Positions 22,100-33,430 are shown, counted from the stretch's first letter. The stretch is DNA of 64,000 nt from Augochlora pura (GCF_028453695.1 NC_135776.1:15880663-15944662); one strand, 5' to 3'. The notes: generated by a model from the letters alone, not told the origin. Numbers and translations are program-made.

Positions 22100-22640
22100 T
22101 CAATGTCTTATAATTCGTACGATTTTTAATTTTTAATGTTAAAAAAAGTGGGTGTGCTGAGTGTTTTTCGAAAATGGTATACGAGGAGTTACTTGAGGTT
22201 ATTTATTGTAAATATTACGCTTATGTGTAAGTAAATTGTAATATAATATATTATAGTAATTAAGTGATATATTTAATAATGTATGGTTTATATGTATAAG
22301 TTATATATAATATGACTTGAATATATAATAAAATATAATTAAGTATAATATGTGTTATGTATGATAGATATTGTACTATGTTATGCTTTATATAATATCA
22401 AATAATAAATAATATTTTTATAATATTGAATACTGAAATATTATTGTAATTAATTCAATATTAACAATAATATTGAAATATAAATGATTTCAGATTCTTT
22501 TCCATAATAAAATCACATGCTTATGAAACTATTATAATAAATAATAAATATTATAATATATCATGTTTTATACAATATCAAATAATCAATAATACTATTT
22601 ATAACATTATTTATACAATATTAAACACTAAAAGATTACT
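22100..22640. repeat. AT-rich low-complexity block
   Basis: AATATAATATAT and AATAATAAATAATATT words dominate. TTTATA(T/C)AATATCAAATAAT occurs near 22390 and 22568, so a segment of about 180 bp may be duplicated. Confidence 0.55.
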
Positions 22641-22770
22641 ATCATGGCAACCTTTAATTATCACCCTATTATCGAGTTACTATCATATAATTTTTCAAAT
22701 ATTAGACACCATCCGCGATAAATAAAATAAACAAAATAAATATCTTCCAACACTAATATTATAAAATATA
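22640..22770. repeat. Dispersed repeat family E, copy 2
   Basis: CGAGTTACTATCATATAATTTTTCAAATATTAGACACC followed by a GCGATAAATAAAATAAA-like segment matches 14960-15040 and 24285-24360. Family unknown to me; the shared core is about 80 bp. Confidence 0.5.
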
Positions 22771-22829
22771 AAAATGTCTATTGCTAAATTGTCAACCTTA
22801 ATATATTCATCCTTAATATTAACCAAAGA

Positions 22830-23290
22830 AGACCAGCTCACCGTGCGCAAGGGCTTTCTGCCCTCTCCGTTCCCCGTCCCTCCCTTTTCCGCCACGCAAG
22901 ACGTAGGAGGTGGAAGAGGCTGCGTTTCAAAGGGAACCACCACCATCGGCCGTCGCCGCCACCGCCATCAGGCATCGGCACCATCTCCTGTAAGGTAGGT
23001 CGCCTTGGGTGATACATGACGTTTCTCACGCTGATAATTATCACTGTCTGCTCTAACGGCAACGGAGACAGACTCCGTCTTTGTAGAAACCACGCGTCAT
23101 TAAAAATGACGACCGCGTGTCACGGGGAAAACGTTTATCTTTCCCCTTTGCAGCGTTTCGGGACGACCAGCTTAGAACAGCCCGTCGCGAAAAATGTCCT
23201 TTTTGCGCCGACCACCGGATTGTCTTTATTAATTAGCAGACTTTGGTCGCCGGGTCAGCCGTGCGGTGCTGACTGAATGATTTTCCGTGA
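22830..23290. other. GC-richer island with palindromic motif
   Basis: Complex sequence. TTCTCACG, then CT/TT and the palindrome GATAATTATC followed by AC(T/C)GT, lies at 23023-23047 and has a near-identical partner at 26611-26635. The coding frames here are short and unrecognised. Confidence 0.5.
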
Positions 23291-23640
23291 TTTGAACGCG
23301 TTTGAAATCGTCTTGTTTCAATAATTCGCCGAATTGAATCCGTCGATTCGTCGATCTTACAACAATTTGGAATTATTAAAATTATTTTAGTCAATTTTTT
23401 TGTCTATAATGTATATGCATAAACGTTTATTTTATGAAGTATAATTGTACAAAATGATGGTTTCTTAATAATAATAATTTTATTCGTGGAACAGAGAGGA
23501 CTTTTGTCTTTCGAGTGTTTTCACTTATTTTCATCCTCTGATTTTTATATGAGATTTAAAATTGAACGAAATAATAATTGGCAGTAACATTTGTTAAATT
23601 ACAGTGTTAATTAAATTACAAGAGATTAACGCAATAACGG
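23290..23640. other. AT-rich spacer
   Basis: AT-rich unique DNA. Nothing seen. Confidence 0.35.
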
Positions 23641-23664
23641 TTAACAAGTATAGCAACGAGAAAA

Positions 23665-24030
23665 GTGACTATTAATATCTCGCATCGAATTTTAATTTTC
23701 CAAATTTCTCAATTTCTTTTCGCTATTTTTATTTTGGGTTATTATCTTTTGACAGTACATGCGCAGTGTTTCAATAACGCAATAAAAGCCAGAACTTCCA
23801 ATGGTGCTTTTGAGTATTTTTGTTTAAGAGAATATAAAAAATTTCAGCTTTTCGAAATACTTTGGTGTCGCGTTTATACAATCGGCAATGGATTGAATGC
23901 GTACGGAAAAATTAATCGCGCTGGCCGGTCGAAAATATTTGGTCGCGTGTTCGATGATCAGGAATTTCAATGGCCGACGAATTCATACGCGACTAATTCG
24001 CCATTTGTACGGGAAATTGGTATCGAATAA
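23665..24030 (+). other. 121-codon open frame in unique DNA, unrecognised
   Basis: This frame sits in non-repetitive DNA of moderate GC. The first 35 residues are hydrophobic and could form a signal anchor ending near the AQC at about residue 34; the rest is a mixed polar sequence with four cysteines. I recognise no domain, and no splice context or second exon supports it. A chance frame is the more likely explanation. Confidence 0.12.
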
Positions 24031-24169
24031 AGGCCGTATAAATGAAAATCGTTGAAAAGAAGGCTGAAACGCGTATGGAAAAGTTGACGAATGCCAGATG
24101 TAAAGATCGCGATAAATAGTTTGTCAATGATGAAATGGATAAATAATATAATTTGTACACATAACAAAT

Positions 24170-24400
24170 AATAATATAATATGTATTATAAATAAAAAAT
24201 ATTATATTATATTATGCTTTATACAATAGCAACTAATAAATAATATATAAAATTATTAAACAATTTTAATTTTCTCTCTATCGTCAAGTCACTGTCGCAT
24301 AATTTTAAAAAATGTTAAACACCTTTCACGAATTGACGAATAAAATAAAATATGAAACATAACAAAATCGTCGAGCAAAGTTATTAATTATTGTCAATTA
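24170..24400. repeat. AT block with family E copy 3
   Basis: TTATACAATAGCAACTAATAAATAAT is followed near 24285 by GTCACTGTCGCATAATTTTAAAAAATGTTAAACACC, matching family E cores at 14960 and 22665 in the same orientation. The left AT part resembles 22390 and 22568, so the repeat probably spans both segments. Confidence 0.5.
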
Positions 24401-24780
24401 CGTCAACGACGCTCTGTGCATGAAATTCCACGGATTCGTCGACGATCCGCTGATTACGGTTCAGAAACAAGCGCGACGAAGTTCGACGGCTCTCCATAAT
24501 TCGGCGACATGAAACGTGACGCGGCCGAGAAATCCGATGGCCGAGATTCGCGAAACGCAGGCGCGCGAAACGAGCCTCTCATTAAACGATCGCGCATAAA
24601 TCGAGCGTAACATGTTCGAACACGCGACCGCGACCAACCACCGGTGAAGAGAGAAGTGCCGCGGGGAATAACGAATGCGTTCGAAACTTATCGCCGAAAT
24701 CGTCGGGAATTACGATTCTCCTTAAACAGAAATATCCGGCTACCCTAAAAATTCTTTACTCGTCGCTAGTTCTCCCTCAT
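24400..24780. other. GC-richer unique island
   Basis: Complex CpG-rich DNA. No frame of note. Confidence 0.45.
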
Positions 24781-24784
24781 CTTC

Positions 24785-25300
24785 TTGTTCGATTTTTTCG
24801 CCTTATCATTCGATATTTTCACCAGTTGTTCGATTTTTCGCCTTTCATTCGATATTTTCGTTTCTCTTTCGATTTTTCGTCTCTCAGTCGACATTTCGCC
24901 TCTTATTCGATATTACCACCAGTTAATCGATTTTTCGTCCCACATTCCATATTTTTGCTTTTCGCTCGATATATTCATCTCCCGTTCGATTTTCGGCTTC
25001 TTTGTCGATGTTTTCGCCTCTTATTCGATATTTCCACCAGTTAATCAATTTTTCGTCCCACATTCCATATTTTTGCTATTCGCTCGATATATTCATCTCC
25101 CGTTCGATTTTCGGCTTCTTTTTCGATGTTTTCGCCTCTTATTCGATATTTCCACCAGTTAATCGATTTTTCGTCCCACATTCCATATTTTTGCTTTTCG
25201 CTCGATATTTTCATCTCCCGTTCGATTTTCCGCTTCTTTTTCGATATTTTCGCCTCTTATTCGATTTTTCTGCTCTCGCCCGATTTCTCGTCGTTCCTTC
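24785..25300. repeat. 118-bp tandem repeat built from about 20-bp TTCGATATTTTC subunits
   Basis: CCACCAGTTAATC anchors lie at 24916, 25034 and 25152, exactly 118 bp apart. Each unit consists of submonomers like TTCGATATTTTCRCCTC. Because 118 is not divisible by three, each unit shifts the frame, yet the forward frames stay open and give the same Phe/Ser-rich peptide in successive phases. The frames of 125 and 132 codons are therefore repeat translations. Confidence 0.92.
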
Positions 25301-25429
25301 TCCTTTCTTCGTTGGTCTTCGTCCCGCGGTCGGTCGCGCGTTGTATAATAATAATATATACGCCAGTGTTTCCCACAGAGCTGATCACCTTGAAAAATGA
25401 TATATCTTGTTCTGATTAATTATCAGCAG

Positions 25430-25860
25430 CGTGCCGGAGAAAACCAGAAAGAGGGTGGGGCGTGGAGGAGGGAGGAGGTGGAGGAGGAGGGAGGAGGAGG
25501 GAGAGGGAGGAGGTGGACCACGAAGAACAGAGACGCGTTCGCGGTGTCGCGGCCCCCTCGTAAATAAATGCCACGCTCCAAATACACGGATTTATTTGTC
25601 CGTCGTTACGACACTACAACGTTTCCGTTCCGATCGAAAGGGTTATTCATAATCGCCGGTTGGATTTACCGGCCGGCCGGCAAGGATAATCGTAATTTCT
25701 TCGTTATTAATTCCGTCCTGTCGTTGGTCCTCGCGAACACGCGACCCGAAACCGTGTTACATTATGGGGGGCGACAATCTGCGCTGCGTTTACTCATGAA
25801 TGCACTGTTTTTTTTTTGTTTATTTTGTAGACGGAGTTAAATTACAGTTAATTTTTTGTT
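25430..25860. other. GC-rich island with (GGA)n tract
   Basis: A G-rich GGAGGAGGGAGG tract at 25446-25516 contains many GGG runs and could form G-quadruplexes. It is followed by complex sequence without a recognised gene and a T-run near 25808. Confidence 0.55.
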
Positions 25861-25924
25861 CTCCGAAACGCGACGACTTTTGCGGAATTAAAAGATTTGA
25901 ATTTTGGTTTTTGAATTGTTTGAT

Positions 25925-26210
25925 AGAGTTTATTTGTATTTGTTAAAATATATTTGTGTTTATTAGAGTATATTTGTATTTATTAGAGTACATTTGTATT
26001 TATTAGAGTATGTTTATATTTACTAGAATATATTTATATTTACTAGACAATATTTCTATATACCAGAGTATATTTATATTGACTAGGCTATATTCATATT
26101 TACTAGAATATATTTGCATATACTAGAGTGTAATTATATTTAGTAGAATCTATTTATATTTATTAGACTATATTTATGTTTACTAGAATATTTTTACATT
26201 TACTAGCAGC
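25925..26210. repeat. 20-bp minisatellite
   Basis: TATTAGAGTATATTTGTATT units start at 25961, 25981, 26001 and 26021, with about ten further units of 20-21 bp carrying more changes. The right edge leads directly into a piggyBac-like end. Confidence 0.92.
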
Positions 26211-26211
26211 G

Positions 26212-26251
26212 TGTGGTGCTTCAAAGTTGCCATTTGAACGTAAAGGGTTAA
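26212..26251 (-). mobile_element. piggyBac-like end, family B
   Basis: Read on the minus strand, TTAA (26248-26251) is followed by CCCTTTACGTTCAAATGGC. This matches the family B order CCCTTTGCGCTCGAATGG. The 20-bp array directly inside it may be the interior of a truncated element. Confidence 0.5.
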
Positions 26252-26419
26252 AATGGTATAATATTATCAAACTAAATCACTTAGATTTCTATAATTATTT
26301 AGGAAACTAGTTTCAAAAATCAGGATGAAACTGCGAGTTTTTCAAAAATCGTACATTTTGAAAAATTCAAATAATGTAGACCAGTTTCGAAAAAATAATA
26401 CCATATTGAAACTGTTCAT

Positions 26420-26840
26420 TGAATTTTCCACTTCGTTCCGCAGTTGTTCGAAAATGTTGCTAGAATTTCGAAAAAGGTGATCGCGTGACACGTGGAACCA
26501 GCGACGCAGATTCCGTGACGCTGAAACTATTTTTACTAGCGAAGAACGAACCCCGGCATCTTTTGTTGCGAAATATTCCTCGAATCGCCGCCGGTGGGGA
26601 ACCCGTGTGGTTCTCACGTTGATAATTATCACCGTATCAGGAAGAGAAAGACGGATTGTGTTCTTGCGTGGATGCGAGCTGAAGTTTGCACCTTCGTTCG
26701 CGCAATTGACGATAACGCGTGGAGTGCAATGACAAACACCGCTAGGCGGGATGCAACGTTGCATTGTGAGCCGTTTATACGACCGTGCCGGGCGAAAAAG
26801 AATCGTAACTTCTGCGCTAATCAATTTTCGACCTAAATGT
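26420..26840. other. GC-richer island with palindromic motif copy 2
   Basis: Complex sequence holding TTCTCACGTT plus GATAATTATC at 26611-26630. A 160-codon minus-strand frame (26342-26824) crosses it; part of its peptide resembles the minus-strand frame over the motif at 23.0 kb only because the DNA motif is shared. No domain recognised. Confidence 0.45.
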
Positions 26841-26859
26841 ATTAATTATTTATCGAAGG

Positions 26860-27340
26860 TGACCTACGAAATTAAATGATACAAATTAGATGATATCGTG
26901 ACAAGAATTCCATTGAATAATCAAATCTTATTTTCCTATAAATTAATGTTATAATGAATGTAATAATCAAATCTCACCTTTCATAAGTCAACGTTATAAA
27001 GAATATAATTAATATTAATATAAAATGAATATAATATGTATTATAATTTATTTATAACAGTATAAATAAGAACTATATGTATATCATTTTGTCTTAGATC
27101 CTTCAAAGTTGAATCTGACATTAAATGCTTTAAAATTCTATACCATGTCATAAATATATCAGAATAAATATAGTATATCTAGTATAATAATTTTAAAATA
27201 TCTCTATTATAATATAAATAATAAATATCAATTATGAAGTCGTTATATACAATTTATGCCAGCTCCTTCCAAGCTAAACTTGAAACATCGACATCATTAA
27301 AATTATATATCACTCCATAATAAATTCTAATAAATAAATA
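26860..27340. repeat. Dispersed repeat family D, two units in AT-rich DNA
   Basis: A CCTTCAAAGTTGAATCTGAC segment near 27100 and a CCTTCCAAGCTAAACTTGAA segment near 27265 (about 165 bp apart) are each followed by TTAAAATT and ATATATCA words. The same order appears twice at 28458-28790. Family unknown. Confidence 0.5.
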
Positions 27341-27342
27341 CA

Positions 27343-27392
27343 TTATATATTATATATATATATATATATATAAATATATATATATATATTTC
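27343..27392. repeat. (TA)n microsatellite
   Basis: Nearly uninterrupted TA dinucleotides. Confidence 0.9.
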
Positions 27393-27479
27393 CAATAATA
27401 TAAATACTAAATATAAGTGATAACAATAATTCAATGACAAATTTTTGTAAACTATTAATATACAACACAGAAATGTCAA

Positions 27480-28260
27480 GTCTGCTCTATGACTCTTCCA
27501 CGCTTCGATGCAATAATAACGATAACAAATGCGCAATTATTACTGAAAAATTCGCAAAGTGAAAGTTCTGTGTATAGAAAGCGATCGTGGAAGCTACGGA
27601 ACAATGTGCCGAGCGAATTCGTCCGATCCGAGCGAAGAATGCGGCAAAGATATGATCGAGCATTATCAGCCGAACGCGGAAGGCAGGCGAAGAATTCGCA
27701 TAAATTTCCGTGGACGGCGACGCGGAGCAATATTTTCGCAGCGGCGGCTAAAAAATCGAACCGCGTGAAAAACGAGAAAATCGAGAAAAAAGTGTGGCCC
27801 GGCGCGGCGGCGAGGCGGCCAAAATGTCGGGATATATTTCGCTCCGGATCTCAATAAAGCATGCGCCGTCCGTACTTCCTTCAATCCTTTCTCCTCTCTC
27901 TCTCTTTTTCTTTCTATCTTTCTTCTTCTCTCTCTCTCTTTTTCTCTCTTGCGGCCTCCTTCGAAAAATAATCGGTAATCCCGGAGCGGAGGGCACTAAC
28001 GAGAATTAATACCGACCGGACTGTTTGTTTTGTGACTCCGGCAGCCGGGCTTTTAAAGATCCGAGTCGCACATGAGAATCAGTTCGCGAGACCACGTCTG
28101 AATAAATTAAATCCTTACCAGGAATTCACTAACGACCTGTACCTCTCCCGCCGCACATCTCTTAATGCATGTTCTATTGACCCTACAGCCGCCACGAATT
28201 TCTCTTCTACGCCCACGCCGTTTCTTTTTCGGCTTGCGGCGCGTGTCCGTTTTCAAAAAT
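27480..28260. other. GC-richer island with CT tract
   Basis: Complex CpG-containing sequence followed by a CT/TTTC run at 27893-27952. Several frames of 70-122 codons overlap on both strands with no recognised domain. Confidence 0.5.
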
Positions 28261-28291
28261 ATATATCATCGTTCGATGGGGAGTCCTTATA

Positions 28292-28453
28292 TTAACCCTT
28301 TGCGCTCGAATAGTGACTCTGTGGAAGCAGTAGAAATTGTTGTATCGTGTTGCGAAGTAATTTTTACATTATTATAGTTTAATTTTTACATTATTATATT
28401 TTACATAATTATAGTATAATTGTAGTGGAGATGCTACTTGAGCGCGAGTAATG
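28292..28453 (+). mobile_element. piggyBac-like element, family B, decayed right end
   Basis: TTAA (28292-28295) then CCCTTTGCGCTCGAATAG and GACTCTGTGG form the left end. Inside, ATCGTGTTGCGAAGTAATTT and TTACATTATTA match the interior of the element at 52041. The right end is probably TTGAGCGCGAGTAATGAA near 28434-28453, corresponding to the TTCGAGCGCAAAGGGTTAA end at 52 kb with substitutions. Confidence 0.6.
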
Positions 28454-28457
28454 AACG

Positions 28458-28790
28458 CCATTTTGTTTTAGGTTCTTCCGGACGGAACCTGACATTACAA
28501 GCTTTAAGATTATATATTGCTTACATTACTAGACTATAGTATATTGTAATAAATATAATATATATTGTAATGTATTTATAGTAATATAGTAATATGTTTA
28601 TAATAATATAAATGATAGATATAAATTATTAAGTACTGCACAGTATTTTGTTTTTGCTTCTTCCAAGCTGAACGTGACATTAAAGACGTTCAAATTATAT
28701 ATCATTGTGTATTATATTATAATAAATATAATATGATATATATATAATTGTGTTGCATTTATAATAGTATAAATGATAATGATAATTTAA
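28458..28790. repeat. Dispersed repeat family D, two tandem units
   Basis: ATTTTGTTTTAGGTTCTTCC starts the first unit and ATTTTGTTTTTGCTTCTTCC the second, 185 bp apart. Both continue with GAAC(C/G)TGACATTA and then AT-rich DNA with AATAAATATAATA. Related units lie at 27085-27320. Confidence 0.6.
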
Positions 28791-29085
28791 TTATTAATTC
28801 TTGAGATAAGTACTAAAATACTACCCCTTCACTCAATTTTTTGAAACTTTTACAGGAACAGAATTGTTTATTCTAAAAACAATCGATGCGACATAACTTA
28901 ACTATTGAATTACAATTCAATTAACTAAAACTATTCTACTTTCACGAAAATTTGTGAAATTTTGTAACTTAATTTTTCTACCATAACTCAATTAACTAAA
29001 TTTCTCCAACTTCGTCACAATATTTAATAATATTACAAAGACAGAATTGATGCAACCACGAATAGAAATAAATGCAAACGCAAAC
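28790..29085. other. AT-rich spacer
   Basis: Unique AT-rich DNA with repeated AATTAACTAAA words. Nothing identifiable. Confidence 0.35.
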
Positions 29086-29089
29086 ATAA

Positions 29090-29665
29090 ATGATGGTACA
29101 GAGAAGCGGTCCCGTGCATTTCGAAAATGTCGACCCCCGTCGAAATTGCGCGCCGACCGATGATCGCCGTGGTCGAACGAGTACCAGGAAAAGATTGCCG
29201 TTGCCACGCGGGGGTCGGTCTTTTCCCTTTAGGTTTCATACGTCAGAGCAATCGAAGGAACAGGGCCCTGTTTACAGTTTGATTGTATACGCCGGTGGTG
29301 CAGTCTTGCGCCCGTTGAAACGAATGTGTTGGCGTCCGGAGCGACGACGATGCAATGGGAACCGCCCGAGGCGTGTCGGTGCACCCTGCAAAGGCTCTCA
29401 ATCGGAAGAATGTAAAGGCCAACCGGTCCGCCTCGATTCCGATCAGAATTTCGGCTGAACGTGCCCGTAAACCCCGCTCGCCGGTCCCTGCATTATTTTT
29501 ATTATCATAAACATGCGCGAACACCGCTTTACAATCAACATTCGCCCCGCGGTGGGTGGGAGGGCTTTTTTGCGAACGGGAGGTCGGACGTCTCCGCGGA
29601 TTATGGTTGCCGGAAGTTGACGGCTGCGTCGTTCGATAAGTACCAACTACTTGTTCACGAGTTGT
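29090..29665. other. GC-rich unique island
   Basis: Complex sequence with overlapping frames on both strands (up to 148 codons). Their peptides are Arg/Pro/Thr-rich and unrecognised. Confidence 0.5.
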
Positions 29666-30425
29666 TATATCTCGGAGACTGTTAAACAATTTGTTTGTTT
29701 CAATGGAATCTTTTGGCAGCTTCTTTTACTAGTTTGTATTACAGTTTGTTTCGTGGTTTGGTTGATCGGTATTTTTTAGAAAATAATTTAGTTTAATATA
29801 TTATAATTTATATTTATTGCATGTGGATCTTTAGTTGAATGTTTAAATGTTGGTGAGCTAATAATCGAATTTTATTTTGATTTAAGATATAGACGCGGTA
29901 GAATAAATATTCTTTTAGTCGTATAGTAAATTAATTTCTCTAATTTATATATTCAAGGATGATACTTTAGAATTTATGTTTCAAATGTCTGTTATACATT
30001 TGTAAATAATATATTTATATTATAGTATAATATTATATTTATATTATCTTATAATATTGCAACCTAACACTTATACTATATAATTACAAATATCATATTA
30101 AGCACTAAATTTAATATAGAAATAAATTATTATTACAAAGGATGCATATATAATACTCACTTTAACATAGAATTAAATTATTATTACAAATATTATACTG
30201 TATTACTACAAAAATCATATTATATTATCACAAATATCACATCACACTATCGCAAATATTCCAATTAAAATTATAATTACAGATAAATCCTCTATAATAA
30301 CACACATACACGAAACAGTATCTGCAAATACTTCCACTACTGCTTCCTTTCTACTGCTAATATTTTTACCCAGATTTATACACAGCATCCAGATTAAATA
30401 AATTAAATCTTCGTAACCAAGCCAT
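29665..30425. other. AT-rich spacer
   Basis: AT-rich DNA. Between 30100 and 30240 words such as ATTATTACAAATATTATA recur irregularly. No gene seen. Confidence 0.4.
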
Positions 30426-30429
30426 CAGC

Positions 30430-31245
30430 ACTATATCATCATAACGCTAACTCTTGCGACCGCTTCGACTTCGTCTGAATTTTTGCCGTCGATTTTCGCC
30501 GCTCGACGCGTTAACAACGCTGGGGACTCTCCTCTCCACCCCCCTCCCCATTCCCTCCGTACGCTCGCGGAAATTTCGTTCCGGTCGAGGGTGAAGAAGA
30601 AGGAGAAGAAGAAGGCATAGGTGGCGGGTTTCCGCGCTTTAAATGGCATCGCTTATTACACAGATTGGATTAAAGGTCTGGCTATGTCGGGCAGAGTGGT
30701 AGGCGGTGGTTGCCATAAGAGCGGGTACGACGATCGAGGAGGGGGTGCGAGGGGGGCGGCAAGAGAGAGGGAGAGAGAGAGAGAGCCGGGGGACAGAAGG
30801 TGGTTTAGTTTGAGACAAGAAGAAGGAGGGAAAGGTATGCGGCGGGACGGTGTGCATGTACACATGTACGGTTTACGCGCGCGTGTATGCGTGACATGTA
30901 CGTACATACCTGCGAAACCGGCGGCCCACCTTCACAAGGTGATTCACTGCGATCCTGGCCGCGCGCTGCGCTCAGCCATTACGTACTTGCGAATCCGTCG
31001 CAGAAACGTTCGAGATGCCTCGTCGTTATATACGCCGTCTCTCGCCGCGCGGACTTTTAACCCTTTGACTACGGCCACGGATAGGAGCGCGTCGATACCG
31101 ATAGACAAATCGGCCGCTCCGACTGGCAGCTCCTCGCAAATCATCGCGAAGACGCTCGCTGGATCGCTGGCATCTTTTTTGCTAAACAATACTTGTCTCG
31201 GCATATGTTGCCGCAAAGATAAAAGATAGGTTTGCTTTCCTTTTC
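30430..31245. other. GC-rich island with GA run and a TTAA-type end
   Basis: Complex sequence with GAA and GA runs near 30592-30615 and 30764-30785. A 202-codon plus-strand frame includes Arg-Glu repeat from the GA run and has no recognised domain. At 31057 TTAA is followed by CCCTTTGACTACGG, a possible isolated piggyBac-like end. Confidence 0.45.
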
Positions 31246-31249
31246 TTTG

Positions 31250-31860
31250 ATCTTTTTCAGTGAGTCGAATGCAACGCGTCGATCGCCTTAGATTTTTCGA
31301 GTATTTTCAGTGTTCGATGTTTCGTTTGTGCATTTCCGCACGGAGTTTGGTCACTTTTATCGTAAACGTATAATCATAATAATAGTAATAATAGTACTAA
31401 TAGAAAACCTGATTACCCTAAGTACCCTAATAAAATAATAATAATAATAGTAACAATAATTAAATGTATAATAATCGTGAAGGAATCTGATATTGATAAC
31501 GAACAACATGTTCCATTCAACGCGTTTAGTAGAATAACAAGTTCATGCACGATATAATATTATTTCTCTAATAGTAAATTTTTTGAGGCTTTATTTATTA
31601 CAATGATAATGACAATATTTGTGGAAACGATTGCAACGTCAACATTTTCATACATTTGAAGATGCGTGCACTGAATCTGCATATGAAATGTGGTCCGACT
31701 GCTTCTTTAATTAATGGTTTGTAATTTAATCTTAGTATGATTATTAAGTTACTCTAACGTGCGTATAATTTGTTAATGATCAGACTTTGTCATGTAAGAA
31801 GTTAATTTCAAGTGAATAAGTAGACAGAAAATGATTTTATAAATTGTGTTACTGGAATCA
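31250..31860. other. AT-rich spacer
   Basis: AT-rich DNA with AATAATAATAGTAA runs at about 31375-31460. No gene seen. Confidence 0.4.
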
Positions 31861-31864
31861 CTTA

Positions 31865-32115
31865 ATAATAACTAAGAGATGACGAAATAATAAGTAAATG
31901 GTGACTAAATAGTAACTAAATAATAACAAAATCATAACTAAATCGTAACTAAGTGTTGTAATAATAACTAAATGTAATAACTAAATGCTTAAATAATAAC
32001 TAAATATCTGAATAATGACTAAATACCTGAATAATATCTATATACCTAAATAATAACTAAATAAAAACAAAATCATACCTAAATAACAACTAAATACCTA
32101 AATAATAAACCCAAG
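31865..32115. repeat. AATAACTAAATACC-type minisatellite
   Basis: Irregular repetition of ATAATAACTAAATACCTA-like units (about 11-20 bp) across 250 bp. Confidence 0.8.
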
Positions 32116-32179
32116 TACCGAAATAACAACTGACCACCCAAAGATCCAAATAATATTACTGAAGCAACAAAAACCGCGC

Positions 32180-32470
32180 AAAGTATATATAAATCAGATC
32201 TCTGTGAACAACAATATATCCCCCACTTAATTTTCCCAACACCTTCAACCCTGGAGAAACCTCTCAGCAGCTCTCGAAAACGCCGGGGCACCCCATGCGT
32301 TCCCTCCAGCGACACGAAGCGGAGCGTTACCGAAGGCGAACTTCAACCGACGACAAAATTTCATTAAAATGAATAATTGCCGCATCAGTGGTTCTCCAGC
32401 GAACGATCAATCAAAAGGTCGATGCCGAGCGTACCGTCGCAACGGAGTGAAAGAGAGTGAGAGAAGGAGA

Positions 32471-32502
<32 letters not shown>

Positions 32503-33056
32503 TCCTAATCGATCGGCGAGATCGAGGTCCGTGTGCCGGCCCGAAATCCTGAAAACTCGCGAGCCCCCGGTGGCATACCGAGCCGATCCGGGACGAGCGT
32601 CGACGGATCTTAAAACCGAGAGAGTGCCGGGGGTCCGTGACGGATTCCCATCATCGTGTCCGGCCGGCGTTTCATCACCGGCAAGGTCGCCGTGGCGGAA
32701 AATACCAGGCCAACGACACGATTCGATCATCGTGTCCGGGCACCGTCTAGCGGAGCGAACGCGACCGAGAAGGTAACGCGAAGAGACAGACGGTTGCTGC
32801 GAGGCGAGCTGGAGAACGGTGGGGACGTGGACGGGGAGAGAGGGAAGAGATGTTCGAGAGAGAGAGAGAGAGAAAGAGCGAGGTTCGAGAAACCAACACC
32901 GAAAGACATCGGGCGCAACAGCAACAATAACAACAACAAACGATCACGCCGAGTGCGAAAGCACGAGCCCGTCCGAGCCGACAATGCGGCAGGTACCTAC
33001 CCCGCAGGCATTCCATCAAGATGCTATCGAAAGTGGCCGACCGCGAGGGGGGGGTG

Positions 33057-33087
<31 letters not shown>

Positions 33088-33430
33088 AGGCGGGCACGGT
33101 GGAGGGGCAGAGCGGGCCCGGGGCCCCGGGCCCGAGCGTGCGACAAAGAGGAGACGCTCGAGGAGGAGGCCGCCGAGAGATATTAAAGGATGCTGTGCCG
33201 CCGCGCCGCGTCTAGAAGGGGTGGGGAGAGGCATCCCACGGCGCTGGTGGGTCCCGGACCCACGGAGGATCAGAGTCGGCTTGCGCGCCGTGTTCGGGAC
33301 TCGGGCCCGGGCCCCGTTTCTCCACACCGCGCCCCATCCCGCCCCCCGAACCCCCCGCGAACGCCCCTCGGAAACGTAACTTTCTGCGCGGCGCGTCGTA
33401 CGATGGACGAAATTCGAAAAAATTATTGCT
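32180..33430. other. Large GC-rich island with GA runs and 30-G tract
   Basis: Over 1.2 kb of complex GC-rich sequence, GA-rich at 32450-32502 and 32850-32882, then G-rich from 33040. Up to six 80-186-codon frames overlap on both strands; they are Arg/Gly/Pro-rich, include poly-Gly from the G tract, and look like composition artefacts. Confidence 0.5.
33047..33085. repeat. Poly-G tract, 39 bases with one T
   Basis: G8, T, then 30 consecutive G (33056-33085). Such a run is rare in insect DNA, can form G-quadruplexes and is prone to length error in sequencing and assembly, so its true length is uncertain. Confidence 0.9.

Noticed and set aside
24785..25419. Phe/Ser-rich repeat protein candidates
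   Set aside because: Produced by the 118-bp tandem repeat in several frames at once.
26342..26824. 160-codon minus-strand frame similar to one at 22838-23062
   Set aside because: The similarity is limited to about eight residues encoded by the shared palindromic DNA motif.
32656..33379. Overlapping 176- and 186-codon frames with poly-Gly
   Set aside because: They run through GA runs and the G30 tract in different phases; typical of GC-rich, low-stop DNA.
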